A program made the position numbers and the translations under genes. Below the pieces are notes generated by a model that had not been told where the DNA came from, did no database searches, and saw nothing but the letters and a program-made list of their open reading frames with translations. A DNA stretch of 64,000 nt, taken from contig CAZBKZ010000003.1 in the NCBI GenBank assembly GCA_964492615.1, forward strand, positions 84,298 to 148,297, given 5' to 3'. Source of the DNA: JAABTH01 sp964492615 (GTDB lineage: Bacteria; Bacillota; Dethiobacteria; DTU022). Below, in pieces: positions 55,533-64,000 of the stretch. Position 1 is the stretch's first letter. Every line of letters starts with the position of its first letter.

Positions 55533-57570
55533 TATAGGCGGGACTTTTACTGACCTTGTTTATGTAACTCCAGAAGGTGAAGTAGTCACAGCAAAAAGCA
55601 ATACAACATCGGGAGAATTTGAAAAAGGAGTTTTAGATGTAATTAAAGCCAGTAAGATTTCTCCCGATGAATTTGCTTCTTTTGTTCATGGCACAACGAT
55701 TGTCATTAATGCCATTACTGAAAGGAAAGGTGCAAAAACCGGTCTGATCACTACTGCAGGTTTTCGCGATGTACTGGAAATCGGACGTGGTAGCAGACCT
55801 GATTTCTTCAACCTGGAATATAGAAAACCTAAACCATTCGTACCCCGTTATTTACGCAGGGAATTAAAAGAACGCATCAACTATAAGGGAATCATAACAG
55901 ATCCCCTTAATTTGGATGAGCTTCCTTCAATTTTAAAAGATTTTAGAGTTGAAGGAGTTGAAGCTATTGCAATCTGTTTAATAAATTCTTATGCTAACCC
56001 CGAACATGAAATTAACGTATTAGAAAAAATAAAAGAACTTTGGCCTGAGGTTGCTGTAGTTGCTTCTCATCAAATTACGAGAGAATGGCGCGAATATGAA
56101 CGGACGAATACAGCAGTTTTATCCGCATATGTGCAACCTACAGCACACCTTTATTTAGATCAACTGACAAGCGCTCTTTCCAAAGCCGGAATGAAATGCA
56201 CACCCTATATAATGCAATCAAACTGCGGCATTGACACAGTCAACAGCGCCAGGCAGATCCCAATAACCATGATCGAATCAGGGCCGGCAAGTGGAATATG
56301 GGGAGCAGCAGCTCTGGGTAATATATTGGAAGAACCTGAAATTATCGCTATCGATATCGGTGGAACAACAGCAAAGTGCAGTCTGATTACAAAAGGTGAA
56401 ATTAAACTAAACACCGATTATACGGTGGAACGAAGCGATATATCAGCTGGTTATCCGGTTATGGTGCCAGTTGTTGATCTGGTTGAAATTGGCAATGGTG
56501 GAGGATCAATCGCCTGGGTAGATGATTATCAAAGAATGCATGTTGGTCCGCAAAGCGCCGGTGCAATCCCCGGGCCGGTTTCATATGGGCTTGGCGGAAC
56601 CGAGCCTACCCACACAGATGCATTTTTAGCTTTAGGTGTTATTAACCCAAATTACTTTTGTGGAGAAACGCGCGTCGCTGATATGGCTGCCGTTAATCAA
56701 TCCATAGCCAGGCTGGCAAAAACTCTGCAGGTTAGCAAACAGGATGCAGCTCATGGCATTGTCAGGATTGCTACTAACAACATGGTCAATGCTATAAAGC
56801 TTATCTCCGTTAACAGGGGCTACGATCCTCGTGATTTCACCTTGATGGCTTTTGGAGGTGGAGGAGGCTTGAATGCTCATGCCCTGGCGAGAGAGCTAAA
56901 TATCAAAAAAATAATAATACCCAAGCAGTCAAGTGTTTTTTCAGCATGGGGCATGCTGTTGAGCGATTTGCGGCGCGACTACTTACTAACGCAAATTATT
57001 GAGTTAAAAGATAATCATAACCAACAGATTACAGATTCTTTTATAGCCTTGGAAAACAAGGCCCTTCAGCAATATTCAGATGAAAACATAGAAGAATCAA
57101 GGGTAACATTCAGACGTTTTGCGCGCTGCCGTTACCAGAATCAGGAGCATACTGTTGAAATACCTTTTCCGGTAGGAAATATTGGTGCTGCAGAAATCAA
57201 TAATATATGCGAACAGTTTCATGAACATTATGAAAGGGAGTATACATACAGACTCGAAGCTCCGGTTGAACTAGTCTGCTACCACCTTATTGCAATCGCG
57301 GAAATGGATAAAATCAAACTGGAAAAATCGCCTCAAACCGGAATAGAAATCAACGATACAGTCAAGGGCACCCGGGAGGTTGATTTTGTAGAACACGGAA
57401 AGCATGATACCGTTATCTATGATGGAAATTTATTTGAGCCCGGTATTAGCTTTAATGGCCCGGCAATTGTAGAAGAATCTGGAACTACTATAATCGTGCC
57501 GCCAGGTTTTAAATGCTCTATAGACGATTATGGTAACTACCGGATAAATCTTCTTGAGGAAGGAGTATAA
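55513..57570 (+). CDS. hyuA: Hydantoinase/oxoprolinase subunit A (HyuA)
   Basis: 685 residues with an N-terminal Hydant_A_N domain (TDIGGTFTDLVYV, HGTTIVINAITERKGAKTGLITT), the hydantoinase A core (AIDIGGTTAKCSLI, a second ATP-binding motif) and a C-terminal domain. With subunit B it hydrolyses a cyclic amide or imide with ATP (N-methylhydantoin, 5-oxoproline and relatives) or, in acetone carboxylase relatives, carboxylates ketones. The exact substrate is not determined. AAAGGAG precedes the ATG. Confidence 0.9.
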   Translation: MLRVATDIGGTFTDLVYVTPEGEVVTAKSNTTSGEFEKGVLDVIKASKISPDEFASFVHGTTIVINAITERKGAKTGLITTAGFRDVLEIGRGSRPDFFNLEYRKPKPFVPRYLRRELKERINYKGIITDPLNLDELPSILKDFRVEGVEAIAICLINSYANPEHEINVLEKIKELWPEVAVVASHQITREWREYERTNTAVLSAYVQPTAHLYLDQLTSALSKAGMKCTPYIMQSNCGIDTVNSARQIPITMIESGPASGIWGAAALGNILEEPEIIAIDIGGTTAKCSLITKGEIKLNTDYTVERSDISAGYPVMVPVVDLVEIGNGGGSIAWVDDYQRMHVGPQSAGAIPGPVSYGLGGTEPTHTDAFLALGVINPNYFCGETRVADMAAVNQSIARLAKTLQVSKQDAAHGIVRIATNNMVNAIKLISVNRGYDPRDFTLMAFGGGGGLNAHALARELNIKKIIIPKQSSVFSAWGMLLSDLRRDYLLTQIIELKDNHNQQITDSFIALENKALQQYSDENIEESRVTFRRFARCRYQNQEHTVEIPFPVGNIGAAEINNICEQFHEHYEREYTYRLEAPVELVCYHLIAIAEMDKIKLEKSPQTGIEINDTVKGTREVDFVEHGKHDTVIYDGNLFEPGISFNGPAIVEESGTTIIVPPGFKCSIDDYGNYRINLLEEGV

Positions 57571-57572
57571 CC

Positions 57573-59249
57573 ATGACTAATCAGCAATATGATCCGATAA
57601 CTGCAAATATTATTCAAAATTCAATTCAAGCCGCTGCTGATGAAATGTTTGCTGCATTTCGTCATACAGCAATGAGTGCGATTATATATGAAGTTCTTGA
57701 CATGGGTGTTGGGATTACCGACAAAAATGGTGAGTTGGCCAGTAGTGGGGCAGGGATTCCTGCGTTTGCAGGCCTCCTGGATAAATCGGTTTGCTGCATA
57801 TTAAATAAATTTAACAAGCCGAATGAGATTAAACCGGGAGATATATATATAACCAATGACCCATACAATGGCGGTGTCACACACCTAAATGATGTCGTCC
57901 TGGTGATGCCGGTTTTTTTTGATGGGGAAATTGTAGCCTGGACGGCAAATATGGCACATTATAATGATGTCGGTGGAGCTGTACCGGGTAGTATGTCATC
58001 AGATGCAACAGAAATATTTCAGGAAGGTTTTATATTATCTGCCATTAAACTTTTCTCTGAAGGTAACCCTATTAAATCAGTATTCGATATATTAAATTCC
58101 AACTGCCGCATGCCCGATTTCCTTACCGGGGATCTCTGGGCCGGCATTGCTTCGCTTAGGGTTGGTGAAAATCGTGTTCTCGATTTATGCAAAAAATATG
58201 GCAAAGATGTTTTTCTTAATGCAATCGAAGAATACCTGGATTATGCCGAGCAGGTTAGCCTGGATGCGATGAAAGCCCTGCCGAAAGGCAAGTATTCAAT
58301 TACAGAAGAACAGGACAACGGGCAATTCTATACAGTCGCTGTTGAAATTACTGATGACGAGTTTATTATTGATTTAACAGAGAATCCTGATCAGGATAAA
58401 GGCCCGTTTAATAGCAGCAGAGACGGTACTCTGACTATCTGCCAGCTGGCTTTTAAAGGTGTAACATCTTCAGATAAAATGTCAAATAGCGGAACATTCA
58501 GACCTTTAACGGTAAAAACCAGACCCGGCTCAGTTTTCGACCCGATCTTTCCAGCTGCCCAGGGCATTTATTATGAACTGACTGTGAGATTAACTGACTT
58601 GATTGTCCGCTGTATTGCAGAAAACATGCCCGACCGATTACCGGCAGGAGGATTCTCATCGGTATGTGGCACCCTGTTTGGAGGCATTCATCCTGATACT
58701 GGGCGTACTTATGTTGTAATTGAGCCCGAGCTTGGAGGATGGGGCGGCTCAAGCCGCTCAGATGGCAATTCTGGTCAATTCAGCATGATGCATGGTGAAA
58801 CCTATAACTGCCCTGCAGAGGTTGCAGAAGCTCGTTATGGCGTTACAGTTGATTATTTAAGTTTTCACGATGAAGACGGCGGGGCAGGACAGTTCAGGGG
58901 CGGCAAAGGTGTACGAATAGATTATCGGATAAGGTCGGATAACGCATGGCTTACAGTTGCCTATACTCGCTCAAAATTTCCACCATGGCCGCTTGAAGGT
59001 GGATGTGAAGGATCACCAAACTACATATTGATCAGACGTTCTGACGGTAGCACCAAAAAGCATGCTGTCGTTAGCGGTTTGACTTTGAACACTAATGATG
59101 TAATGCAAATAATGACCGGTACAGGGGCTGGTTGGGGCGATCCTTTAAAACGGGATATTGAAATAATAAAAGATGATTTGAAGAATGAGTATATCACCCT
59201 GGAACAGGCAAATCGCTATTACGATTACGAAAACAGGTTAAAACAGTAA
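57573..59249 (+). CDS. hyuB: Hydantoinase/oxoprolinase subunit B (HyuB)
   Basis: 558 residues matching hydantoinase B: FRHTAMSAIIYEVLDMGVGI, GDIYITNDPYNGGVTHLNDV, and the C-terminal GGWGGSSRSDGNSG and GGAGQFRGGKGVRIDYRI. It starts two bases after hyuA with GAGGAAGG before it. The two subunits form one enzyme. Confidence 0.92.
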   Translation: MTNQQYDPITANIIQNSIQAAADEMFAAFRHTAMSAIIYEVLDMGVGITDKNGELASSGAGIPAFAGLLDKSVCCILNKFNKPNEIKPGDIYITNDPYNGGVTHLNDVVLVMPVFFDGEIVAWTANMAHYNDVGGAVPGSMSSDATEIFQEGFILSAIKLFSEGNPIKSVFDILNSNCRMPDFLTGDLWAGIASLRVGENRVLDLCKKYGKDVFLNAIEEYLDYAEQVSLDAMKALPKGKYSITEEQDNGQFYTVAVEITDDEFIIDLTENPDQDKGPFNSSRDGTLTICQLAFKGVTSSDKMSNSGTFRPLTVKTRPGSVFDPIFPAAQGIYYELTVRLTDLIVRCIAENMPDRLPAGGFSSVCGTLFGGIHPDTGRTYVVIEPELGGWGGSSRSDGNSGQFSMMHGETYNCPAEVAEARYGVTVDYLSFHDEDGGAGQFRGGKGVRIDYRIRSDNAWLTVAYTRSKFPPWPLEGGCEGSPNYILIRRSDGSTKKHAVVSGLTLNTNDVMQIMTGTGAGWGDPLKRDIEIIKDDLKNEYITLEQANRYYDYENRLKQ

Positions 59250-59282
59250 AACACTGTATCGTATTAACAACTGGTTAACTTT

Positions 59283-59360
59283 ACATCCGGTAAGAACAGT
59301 ATACTAACTTATAATACTGCTGTTACAACTAACGACTATGTATACTTCCTTACCGGATGT
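59283..59360 (+). other. Long-range 12-base stem with nested hairpin between hyuB and the EthD gene
   Basis: ACATCCGGTAAG (59283-59294) pairs perfectly with CTTACCGGATGT (59349-59360), then TTTT follows. Inside, CAGTAT (59297-59302) pairs with ATACTG (59314-59319). The structure could lower expression of the last two genes or act as an mRNA processing site. Confidence 0.6.
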
Positions 59361-59398
59361 TTTACTAACAGATTATAAAAAAGACTGGAGTTGATATC

Positions 59399-59719
59399 AT
59401 GGTTAAACTAACTGTAATGTATAACCTGCCTCCGGAAGCGAATCATGAGGAATTCATTAGATGGCGTACAACCGAACACCAGGAAGATAACATGGCAATG
59501 CCTGGAGTTATAAAAAGCGATTTTTATATAATAAAGAACGCCTGGAAAAGCGAATCATTACCTTACCAGTATATGACTGAAGCATACTACCCGGACATGG
59601 AAACTTTTGAAAATAGTTTTTTTGACCCCGATTATCAAATTGAACTGGCAAAGTCATTAAAGCGTGTTGCCAATCCCTTGTTCCTGATATCGGAGGAAGT
59701 AATTTCAGAAGAAAAGTAA
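59399..59719 (+). CDS. EthD-like dimeric ferredoxin-fold protein
   Basis: A 106-residue protein with the EthD/dimeric alpha-beta barrel pattern (KLTVMYNLPPEANHEEFIRWRTTEHQ, split, and TEAYYPDMETFENSFFDP). Such small proteins often help ring-cleaving or heme-linked catabolic enzymes. Its place between hyuB and the racemase gene suggests a role in the same pathway. The start codon is the ATG after GGAGTTGATATC. Confidence 0.8.
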   Translation: MVKLTVMYNLPPEANHEEFIRWRTTEHQEDNMAMPGVIKSDFYIIKNAWKSESLPYQYMTEAYYPDMETFENSFFDPDYQIELAKSLKRVANPLFLISEEVISEEK

Positions 59720-59735
59720 AGGGGGAAGTCTTGAA

Positions 59736-60509
59736 ATGTCAAAAAAAATACTCTGGATCAACCCTATAGGCACAGACCAGTTCGACAGCCCGGTGAAAGA
59801 AATATTTGAAGTTGAAAAGATGCCGGATACTATAGTTGATGTTGTGTCTTTGAAACGAGGGCCTCAGCATTTAGAATATCATTATTATGAAATGATGATC
59901 ATCCTTGACACCCTTAACATAATTAAAAAAGCAGAAAATAATGGATACGATGCTGCTGTAATCGGTTGTTTCTATGACCCGGGTTTAAGAGAAGCGCGGG
60001 AAATAACAGAAAATATGGTTGTTGCTGCACCGGCTGAGGCTTGCATGCATATAGCTACAACGCTGGGTGATAAATTTTCTATTATAGTGGGTCGCCAAAA
60101 ATGGGTGCCGGCAATGCGGGAAAATGCTTTTAAATACGGCTTCGGAGAAAAGCTGGCTTCATTCAAACCAGTGGGGCTCGGAGTTCATGATTTCCATCGG
60201 GATGAAAAAGAAACTAAAAGATTACTGAAAGCCGCAGCCCGGGAAGCAGTAGATATTGATAAGGCTGAAGTATTAATACTTGGCTGCACTATCCAATTTG
60301 GCTTTTACAAAGAACTCCAGGAGCATGCCGGCGTACCAGTAATTGATGCCATTCTTGCCCCATTAAAATATGCTGAATTCTTAATCGAGATCAAACAAAG
60401 ATTTAATTGGATTCATTCTAAGAAGTACGGGTATGAAACACCCCCCAAAAAAGAAATCGAAAGCTGGGGATTAGCGGATCAGTATGGGTTAGGGGAATTA
60501 TGGAAATAA
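59736..60509 (+). CDS. Asp/Glu/hydantoin racemase family protein
   Basis: 257 residues of the cysteine-pair racemase superfamily. The two catalytic cysteines are Cys78 (AVIGCFYDPG) and Cys184 (LILGCTIQFG), as in hydantoin racemase. In this operon, racemisation of a hydantoin-like substrate before ring opening is the likely role. It starts 16 bases after the EthD gene, with AAAGGGGG before the ATG. Confidence 0.88.
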   Translation: MSKKILWINPIGTDQFDSPVKEIFEVEKMPDTIVDVVSLKRGPQHLEYHYYEMMIILDTLNIIKKAENNGYDAAVIGCFYDPGLREAREITENMVVAAPAEACMHIATTLGDKFSIIVGRQKWVPAMRENAFKYGFGEKLASFKPVGLGVHDFHRDEKETKRLLKAAAREAVDIDKAEVLILGCTIQFGFYKELQEHAGVPVIDAILAPLKYAEFLIEIKQRFNWIHSKKYGYETPPKKEIESWGLADQYGLGELWK

Positions 60510-60511
60510 AT

Positions 60512-60560
60512 AAAAAAGGATAGAAGGCGTATAGAAACTCTTATGCCTTTTATCCTTTTT
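60512..60560. terminator. Terminator of the hyu operon
   Basis: AAAAAGGATAGAAGGC pairs with GCCTTTTATCCTTTTT (one G-T pair) around about 16 bases. The A/T-rich arms supply T-runs on both strands, so it also serves the convergent YyaL gene. Confidence 0.85.
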
Positions 60561-60669
60561 ATCAAGATATTTCTTTGTATAAGCAAGCTAAACCTATAAC
60601 AATCAGACCATCTTTAGAAATTATATATGGATTAAACCTTGCCGCTATGCTCCTGTTAGGTTATATTTG

Positions 60670-62514
60670 TCAGCTTGAAAGTGAGCGACAAAGTGCTGTC
60701 AGCAGATAGGTGAACGCGGTTGGGTTGTTTTTGATCATGCCCAGCCGGGCAGCTACCAGGCTGACTCCTTTCTCTTCTAAATCATCATCGGCTGTAAGTT
60801 GCCCCAGCCGGATAAAATTCATTGCAGTCACTGATATAGCAGATGGCACAGCTCCATCAAATGCTTCAGCGTCGGGCACAAGTGAATTTACAGTATCGTT
60901 TCCGGAGCTATAACTAAACCTGCCTTTATCCCGGTAAAACAGGGCAATTAAGCTGCTGTTCCAGTTTACGGCTTCTTTTAAATACTCATCTTTACCGGAT
61001 GCCTCATAAAGCTCCAGCAAACCCCAGACCAGGTTGGCGTAATCATCCAGAAAAGCCTCGATGGCTTTTTCGCCCCGGCGATACCGCCTGGCAAGCTTAC
61101 CTTCCGCCAGTTTCATGTTGTTGAGGATAAAAGAAGCCGTTTCTTCAGCAGAAACCAGGTATTTATGATCTTGCAGAACAGCGGCCGCCCTGGCCAGGGC
61201 GGCAATAGCCAGCCCATTCCAGGAGGTAATAATTTTATCATCAAGAAAAGGCCGCACCCGGCTATTTCGTTCTGTCAGCATTTTGCTGCGGGCTTTTTCA
61301 ATCAACTGTTCGAGCTCACTTACAGTAATACCCCGGGCAGCAGCAAACTCCCGGTCATCAAAGGGCCGGTGCAGAACACTCTTCCCTTTTTCAAAATTAC
61401 CATTTTCGCTTATCCCGAAATAATCATTGACGATTGCCCCTGCCTCCCGGCCAAGAAGCTGCTTAACTTCTTCGGGGCTCCAGATGTAAAATGTCCCCTC
61501 TTCGCCTTCGCTGTCGGCATCTTCAGCAGCATAAAACCCACCGTCCGGCGAACGCATTTCCCTGATCAAGTATTCCAGGATACAGCGGACAAAACACTCC
61601 ATCTCATGATCTGCCTTATGATTATAGGCTTCGGCAGCAGCATAAGCAATCAGGGCCTGATCATAAAGCATTTTTTCAAAATGAGGCACCAGCCATTTCT
61701 CATCTACAGAGTAACGATGCAGCCCATAACCGAGCTGGTCAAAAATACCGCCGCGATGCATCGCTCTCAAACTATTAATAGCCATTTCCTCGGCCTCGCT
61801 ACCTTCCCTTCTTTTACTATACGCCAGCAGGTAGATTATTTGGTGCGGTGCGGGAAATTTAGGGGCGATTCCAAATCCGCCGTTTCGCGGGTCGTAACTT
61901 TTTTTAAGAGCATTATAGCCGCTGTCAAGAAGTTCTTCACCATTTTTACCAGTCACCTTTTCTCTTAACGGCTCTTGATCAATACCATGTTCTGACTGCT
62001 TCATTATTGCCGCAGTTAGTTCCTCCGCCCCTTCAATAACTTTTCCCTTTTGGGTCCTCCATAATTCACTAAAGCGGGGGAGAAGTTCCAGTAAACCGTT
62101 AATCCCGTATTTAGCTTTCCTGGGGAAGTATGTTCCCGCAAAAAAAGGTTTTTTATCAGGAGTTAAAATAACAGTAAGAGGCCACCCTCCCTGCCCGGTT
62201 AAAATCTGGCAGGCAGCCATGTATAGCTGATCCAGGTCTGGCCGTTCTTCGCGATCAACCTTAACCGCTACAAAATACTCGTTGAGCAACGCAGCAACCT
62301 CTTTATCTTCAAATGATTCGTGCTCCATCACATGGCACCAGTGGCAGGTGGAGTAACCGATACTGAGGAAAACTGGTTTATTCTCCCGTTTTGCTTTTTC
62401 AAAAGCCTCTTCACTCCAGGGGTACCAGTCAACCGGATTATGAGCGTGCTGTAAGAGGTAAGGGGACTTTTCTTTAATAAGACGGTTTGCCTGTTTCTCC
62501 ATGTTACTATCCAT
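60670..62514 (-). CDS. YyaL/DUF255 protein: thioredoxin-like plus six-hairpin glycosidase fold
   Basis: 614 residues. An N-terminal thioredoxin-like DUF255 domain (HAHNPVDWYPW, STCHWCHVM with a CXXC) is followed by an (alpha/alpha)6-barrel domain. Relatives (YyaL, human SPATA20) are usually about 680 residues, so this copy is slightly short at the C-terminus. The function is not established. The ATG follows GGGAG. It is a single gene with a convergent neighbour. Confidence 0.9.
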   Translation of the reverse strand: MDSNMEKQANRLIKEKSPYLLQHAHNPVDWYPWSEEAFEKAKRENKPVFLSIGYSTCHWCHVMEHESFEDKEVAALLNEYFVAVKVDREERPDLDQLYMAACQILTGQGGWPLTVILTPDKKPFFAGTYFPRKAKYGINGLLELLPRFSELWRTQKGKVIEGAEELTAAIMKQSEHGIDQEPLREKVTGKNGEELLDSGYNALKKSYDPRNGGFGIAPKFPAPHQIIYLLAYSKRREGSEAEEMAINSLRAMHRGGIFDQLGYGLHRYSVDEKWLVPHFEKMLYDQALIAYAAAEAYNHKADHEMECFVRCILEYLIREMRSPDGGFYAAEDADSEGEEGTFYIWSPEEVKQLLGREAGAIVNDYFGISENGNFEKGKSVLHRPFDDREFAAARGITVSELEQLIEKARSKMLTERNSRVRPFLDDKIITSWNGLAIAALARAAAVLQDHKYLVSAEETASFILNNMKLAEGKLARRYRRGEKAIEAFLDDYANLVWGLLELYEASGKDEYLKEAVNWNSSLIALFYRDKGRFSYSSGNDTVNSLVPDAEAFDGAVPSAISVTAMNFIRLGQLTADDDLEEKGVSLVAARLGMIKNNPTAFTYLLTALCRSLSS

Positions 62515-62716
62515 AACACTTACACTCCCTGCAATATTATTTAATGCAACCTGACCAGCAGGCTGCTCCTCGCATCATTTTATATATTTCCTATAGATTT
62601 TATATTATAGCATATAACAGTTAATTTATAAAGCAACATTATTAAAACTCATCCGGATACCATTGAAACAGAAAGCTGCCATTCACCTTTTATTTAATAG
62701 CTTACAAAAAGAAAAA

Positions 62717-62735
62717 CTTCGCCTAAACGGCGAAG
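62717..62735 (-). terminator. Terminator of the isocitrate dehydrogenase-like gene
   Basis: CTTCGCC pairs with GGCGAAG, followed on the minus strand by TTTTTCTTTTT. It lies 43 bases after the stop codon. Confidence 0.8.
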
Positions 62736-62777
62736 CTTAGAGATACTGACACTGCCTGATAATGGATAATAATATAT

Positions 62778-63782
62778 CTACTTACTTTTAACTCTGGCAG
62801 CTATTGCCCTGCCCATTTCAATTGTGCTGCTGCCGCCACCAAGATCCACTGTTGTATATTTTCCTTCATTGATAACCCCAGCCAGCGCTTTCTCAATTTC
62901 TTCTGCCGCCTTCTCTTCTTTCAAATGTCTGAGCATTAAAACAGAGGATAGGATCATTGCCGTGGGGTTAACAATATTCTTCCCGGCAATATCGGGGGCA
63001 CTGCCATGCACAGGTTCAAAAATAGATACAGAGCTACCAATGTTTGCCCCCGGGGTTAAACCAAGCCCGCCAATCAGCCCGGCAGACAGGTCGGACAATA
63101 TATCACCATAAAGGTTTGGAGCTACAATAACATCAAACTGGTATGGATTTAAAACTAGCTGCATCGCAGCATTGTCGACAATAAGATCATTGAACTCAAT
63201 TGAAGGGTATTCCTCAGCGACATTCTTCACTGCTTCCAGGAATAACCCATCTGAGTATTTCATGATGTTTGCCTTGTGAATAGCTGTTACCTTTTTCCTT
63301 CCCGACTGCAGGGCATATTCAAAAGCGTACCTGCCAATGCGCTCCGAAGCTTTTCTGGTAATAATTTTTATGCTCTCTGCCGCATCCTGCCCCACCATGT
63401 GTTCAACACCTGAATAAAGGTCCTCAGTATTTTCACGGACAACGACAAAATCCAGATCCTGAAACAGGCAATCGACTCCCTTAAAACTTTTTACCGGGCG
63501 CAAATTAACATACAATTCAAACTCCTGGCGTAACGTTACATTAATGCTGCGAAATCCCTTGCCTACATGTGTTGTTAAGGGCCCTTTCAGGGCAATACCG
63601 TTCTTTTTAATTGAGGCAAGAGTATTATCAGGCAGCGGATTACCACACTTTTGCAGCGCTTCTTCACCGGCAATTACTTCATCCCACTCGAATTCAATTT
63701 CTGTTGCGTTAAGTATTTCCAGGGTGGCTTCGGTAATCTCCGGACCAACCCCGTCTCCTCTGATTAAAGTTATTGTATACAT
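62778..63782 (-). CDS. Isocitrate/isopropylmalate dehydrogenase family protein
   Basis: 334 residues. The family pattern is clear: LIRGDGVGPEI at the N-terminus, NLRPVKSF, VVVRENTEDLYSG, the K in HKANIMK, and NLYGDILSDLSAGL with the metal Asp residues. RENTEDLYSGVEH is closer to NAD-dependent isocitrate or homoisocitrate dehydrogenases than to isopropylmalate dehydrogenase (LeuB). An oxidative TCA-type role is likely but not certain. GGAGGGG precedes the ATG. Confidence 0.85.
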   Translation of the reverse strand: MYTITLIRGDGVGPEITEATLEILNATEIEFEWDEVIAGEEALQKCGNPLPDNTLASIKKNGIALKGPLTTHVGKGFRSINVTLRQEFELYVNLRPVKSFKGVDCLFQDLDFVVVRENTEDLYSGVEHMVGQDAAESIKIITRKASERIGRYAFEYALQSGRKKVTAIHKANIMKYSDGLFLEAVKNVAEEYPSIEFNDLIVDNAAMQLVLNPYQFDVIVAPNLYGDILSDLSAGLIGGLGLTPGANIGSSVSIFEPVHGSAPDIAGKNIVNPTAMILSSVLMLRHLKEEKAAEEIEKALAGVINEGKYTTVDLGGGSSTIEMGRAIAARVKSK

Positions 63783-63867
63783 ACGACCCCTCCCAGATGA
63801 TTATATTTGCTGGCAATTACACCTGTCAAGAAAGCTGGTAACTATTGGATTACCGGCAAAATAATCT

Positions 63868-63895
63868 GTCCCTCCCTGCAGAAACAGGGAGGGAC
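63868..63895 (-). terminator. Terminator of the gene entering at the right edge
   Basis: GTCCCTCCCTG pairs with CAGGGAGGGAC around six bases; the minus strand continues with AGATTATTTTG. Confidence 0.75.
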
Positions 63896-63945
63896 TTCTT
63901 ATGCTTCATTCACTTACGCTATATATGTAGATTCTTTTATCACTT

Positions 63946-64000
63946 TTACTCGGCCGGTGGGTCGGGTATGAAACCTTTCTCCATGGCGAGCTTGGTGTAA
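63946..64000 (-). CDS. C-terminal end of an unidentified protein (5' part outside window)
   Basis: On the minus strand the last 17 codons read YTKLAMEKGFIPDPPAE and stop at TAA. A terminator hairpin follows 50 bases later, which supports a real gene end. The fragment is too short to assign. Confidence 0.45.
   Translation of the reverse strand, partial: YTKLAMEKGFIPDPPAE

Noticed and set aside
61165..61968. 267-codon open frame on the plus strand
   Set aside because: It lies entirely antisense to the well-supported YyaL/DUF255 gene, has no ribosome binding site and its translation shows no domain.
1..64000. CRISPR array, prophage or insertion sequence
   Set aside because: No regularly spaced repeats, cas genes, transposases, integrases or phage structural genes were seen.

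Overview
The window looks like a chromosomal segment of a Gram-positive, low-to-mid GC bacterium of the Clostridia (Bacillota). The evidence is a Bacillus-like gene order around mfd, pth, ctc/rplY, prs, glmU, spoVG, ispE, veg, rsmA, tatD, metG, abrB, ricT, holB, tmk, recR, ebfC and dnaX, followed by a large Bacillus-type SRP RNA, two tRNA-Ser genes and tadA. It carries spoVG, abrB and veg, encodes CCA in its tRNA genes, and often uses TTG start codons with strong ribosome binding sites. I cannot name the species. No transposase, integrase, phage gene or CRISPR array is visible.

Layout. Positions 1-2769 hold the 5' part of mfd on the minus strand. Positions 3132-10276 hold a nitrogen/C1 block that sits between mfd and pth, which are normally close together. 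It contains a sigma-54 promoter, a formate/nitrite-type channel with a cysteine-rich N-terminal domain, a free-standing paralogue of that domain, an ErcA-like alcohol dehydrogenase homologue, a PAS histidine kinase, an NtrC-type regulator, and P-II with an Amt ammonium transporter. Positions 10537-32704 are mostly minus-strand housekeeping genes: translation, UDP-sugar synthesis, isoprenoid synthesis, NAD salvage, replication clamp loader, recombination and IMP dehydrogenase. Positions 32714-33090 hold the SRP RNA and tRNA-Ser(GGA). Positions 33329-42616 hold a first oligopeptide-type ABC transporter, an HD-GYP protein, tRNA-Arg, two small envelope proteins, tadA and tRNA-Ser(CGA).

Positions 43041-46444 hold a TudS-like desulfidase gene followed by a complete ECF transporter (S, T and a fused A1-A2 ATPase). 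Positions 46733-47452 hold a flavodoxin-fold reductase and, on the opposite strand, a 37-codon gene with an in-frame UGA in a CPPU motif. A hairpin sits at SECIS distance after the UGA. I regard this as the most unusual item in the window. Positions 47751-60509 hold a PucR regulator and a catabolic cluster: a second peptide-type ABC transporter, HyuA/HyuB hydantoinase/oxoprolinase, an EthD-like protein and a hydantoin-racemase-like protein. The window ends with a YyaL/DUF255 protein, an isocitrate/isopropylmalate dehydrogenase and the last codons of a further gene.

How the parts may work together. The kinase/regulator pair next to a sigma-54 promoter probably controls the formate/nitrite channel. 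P-II and Amt handle ammonium. Nicotinamidase and nicotinate phosphoribosyltransferase form an NAD salvage pair. The PucR-hyu block looks like an import and ring-opening route for a cyclic imide or lactam whose identity the sequence does not give.
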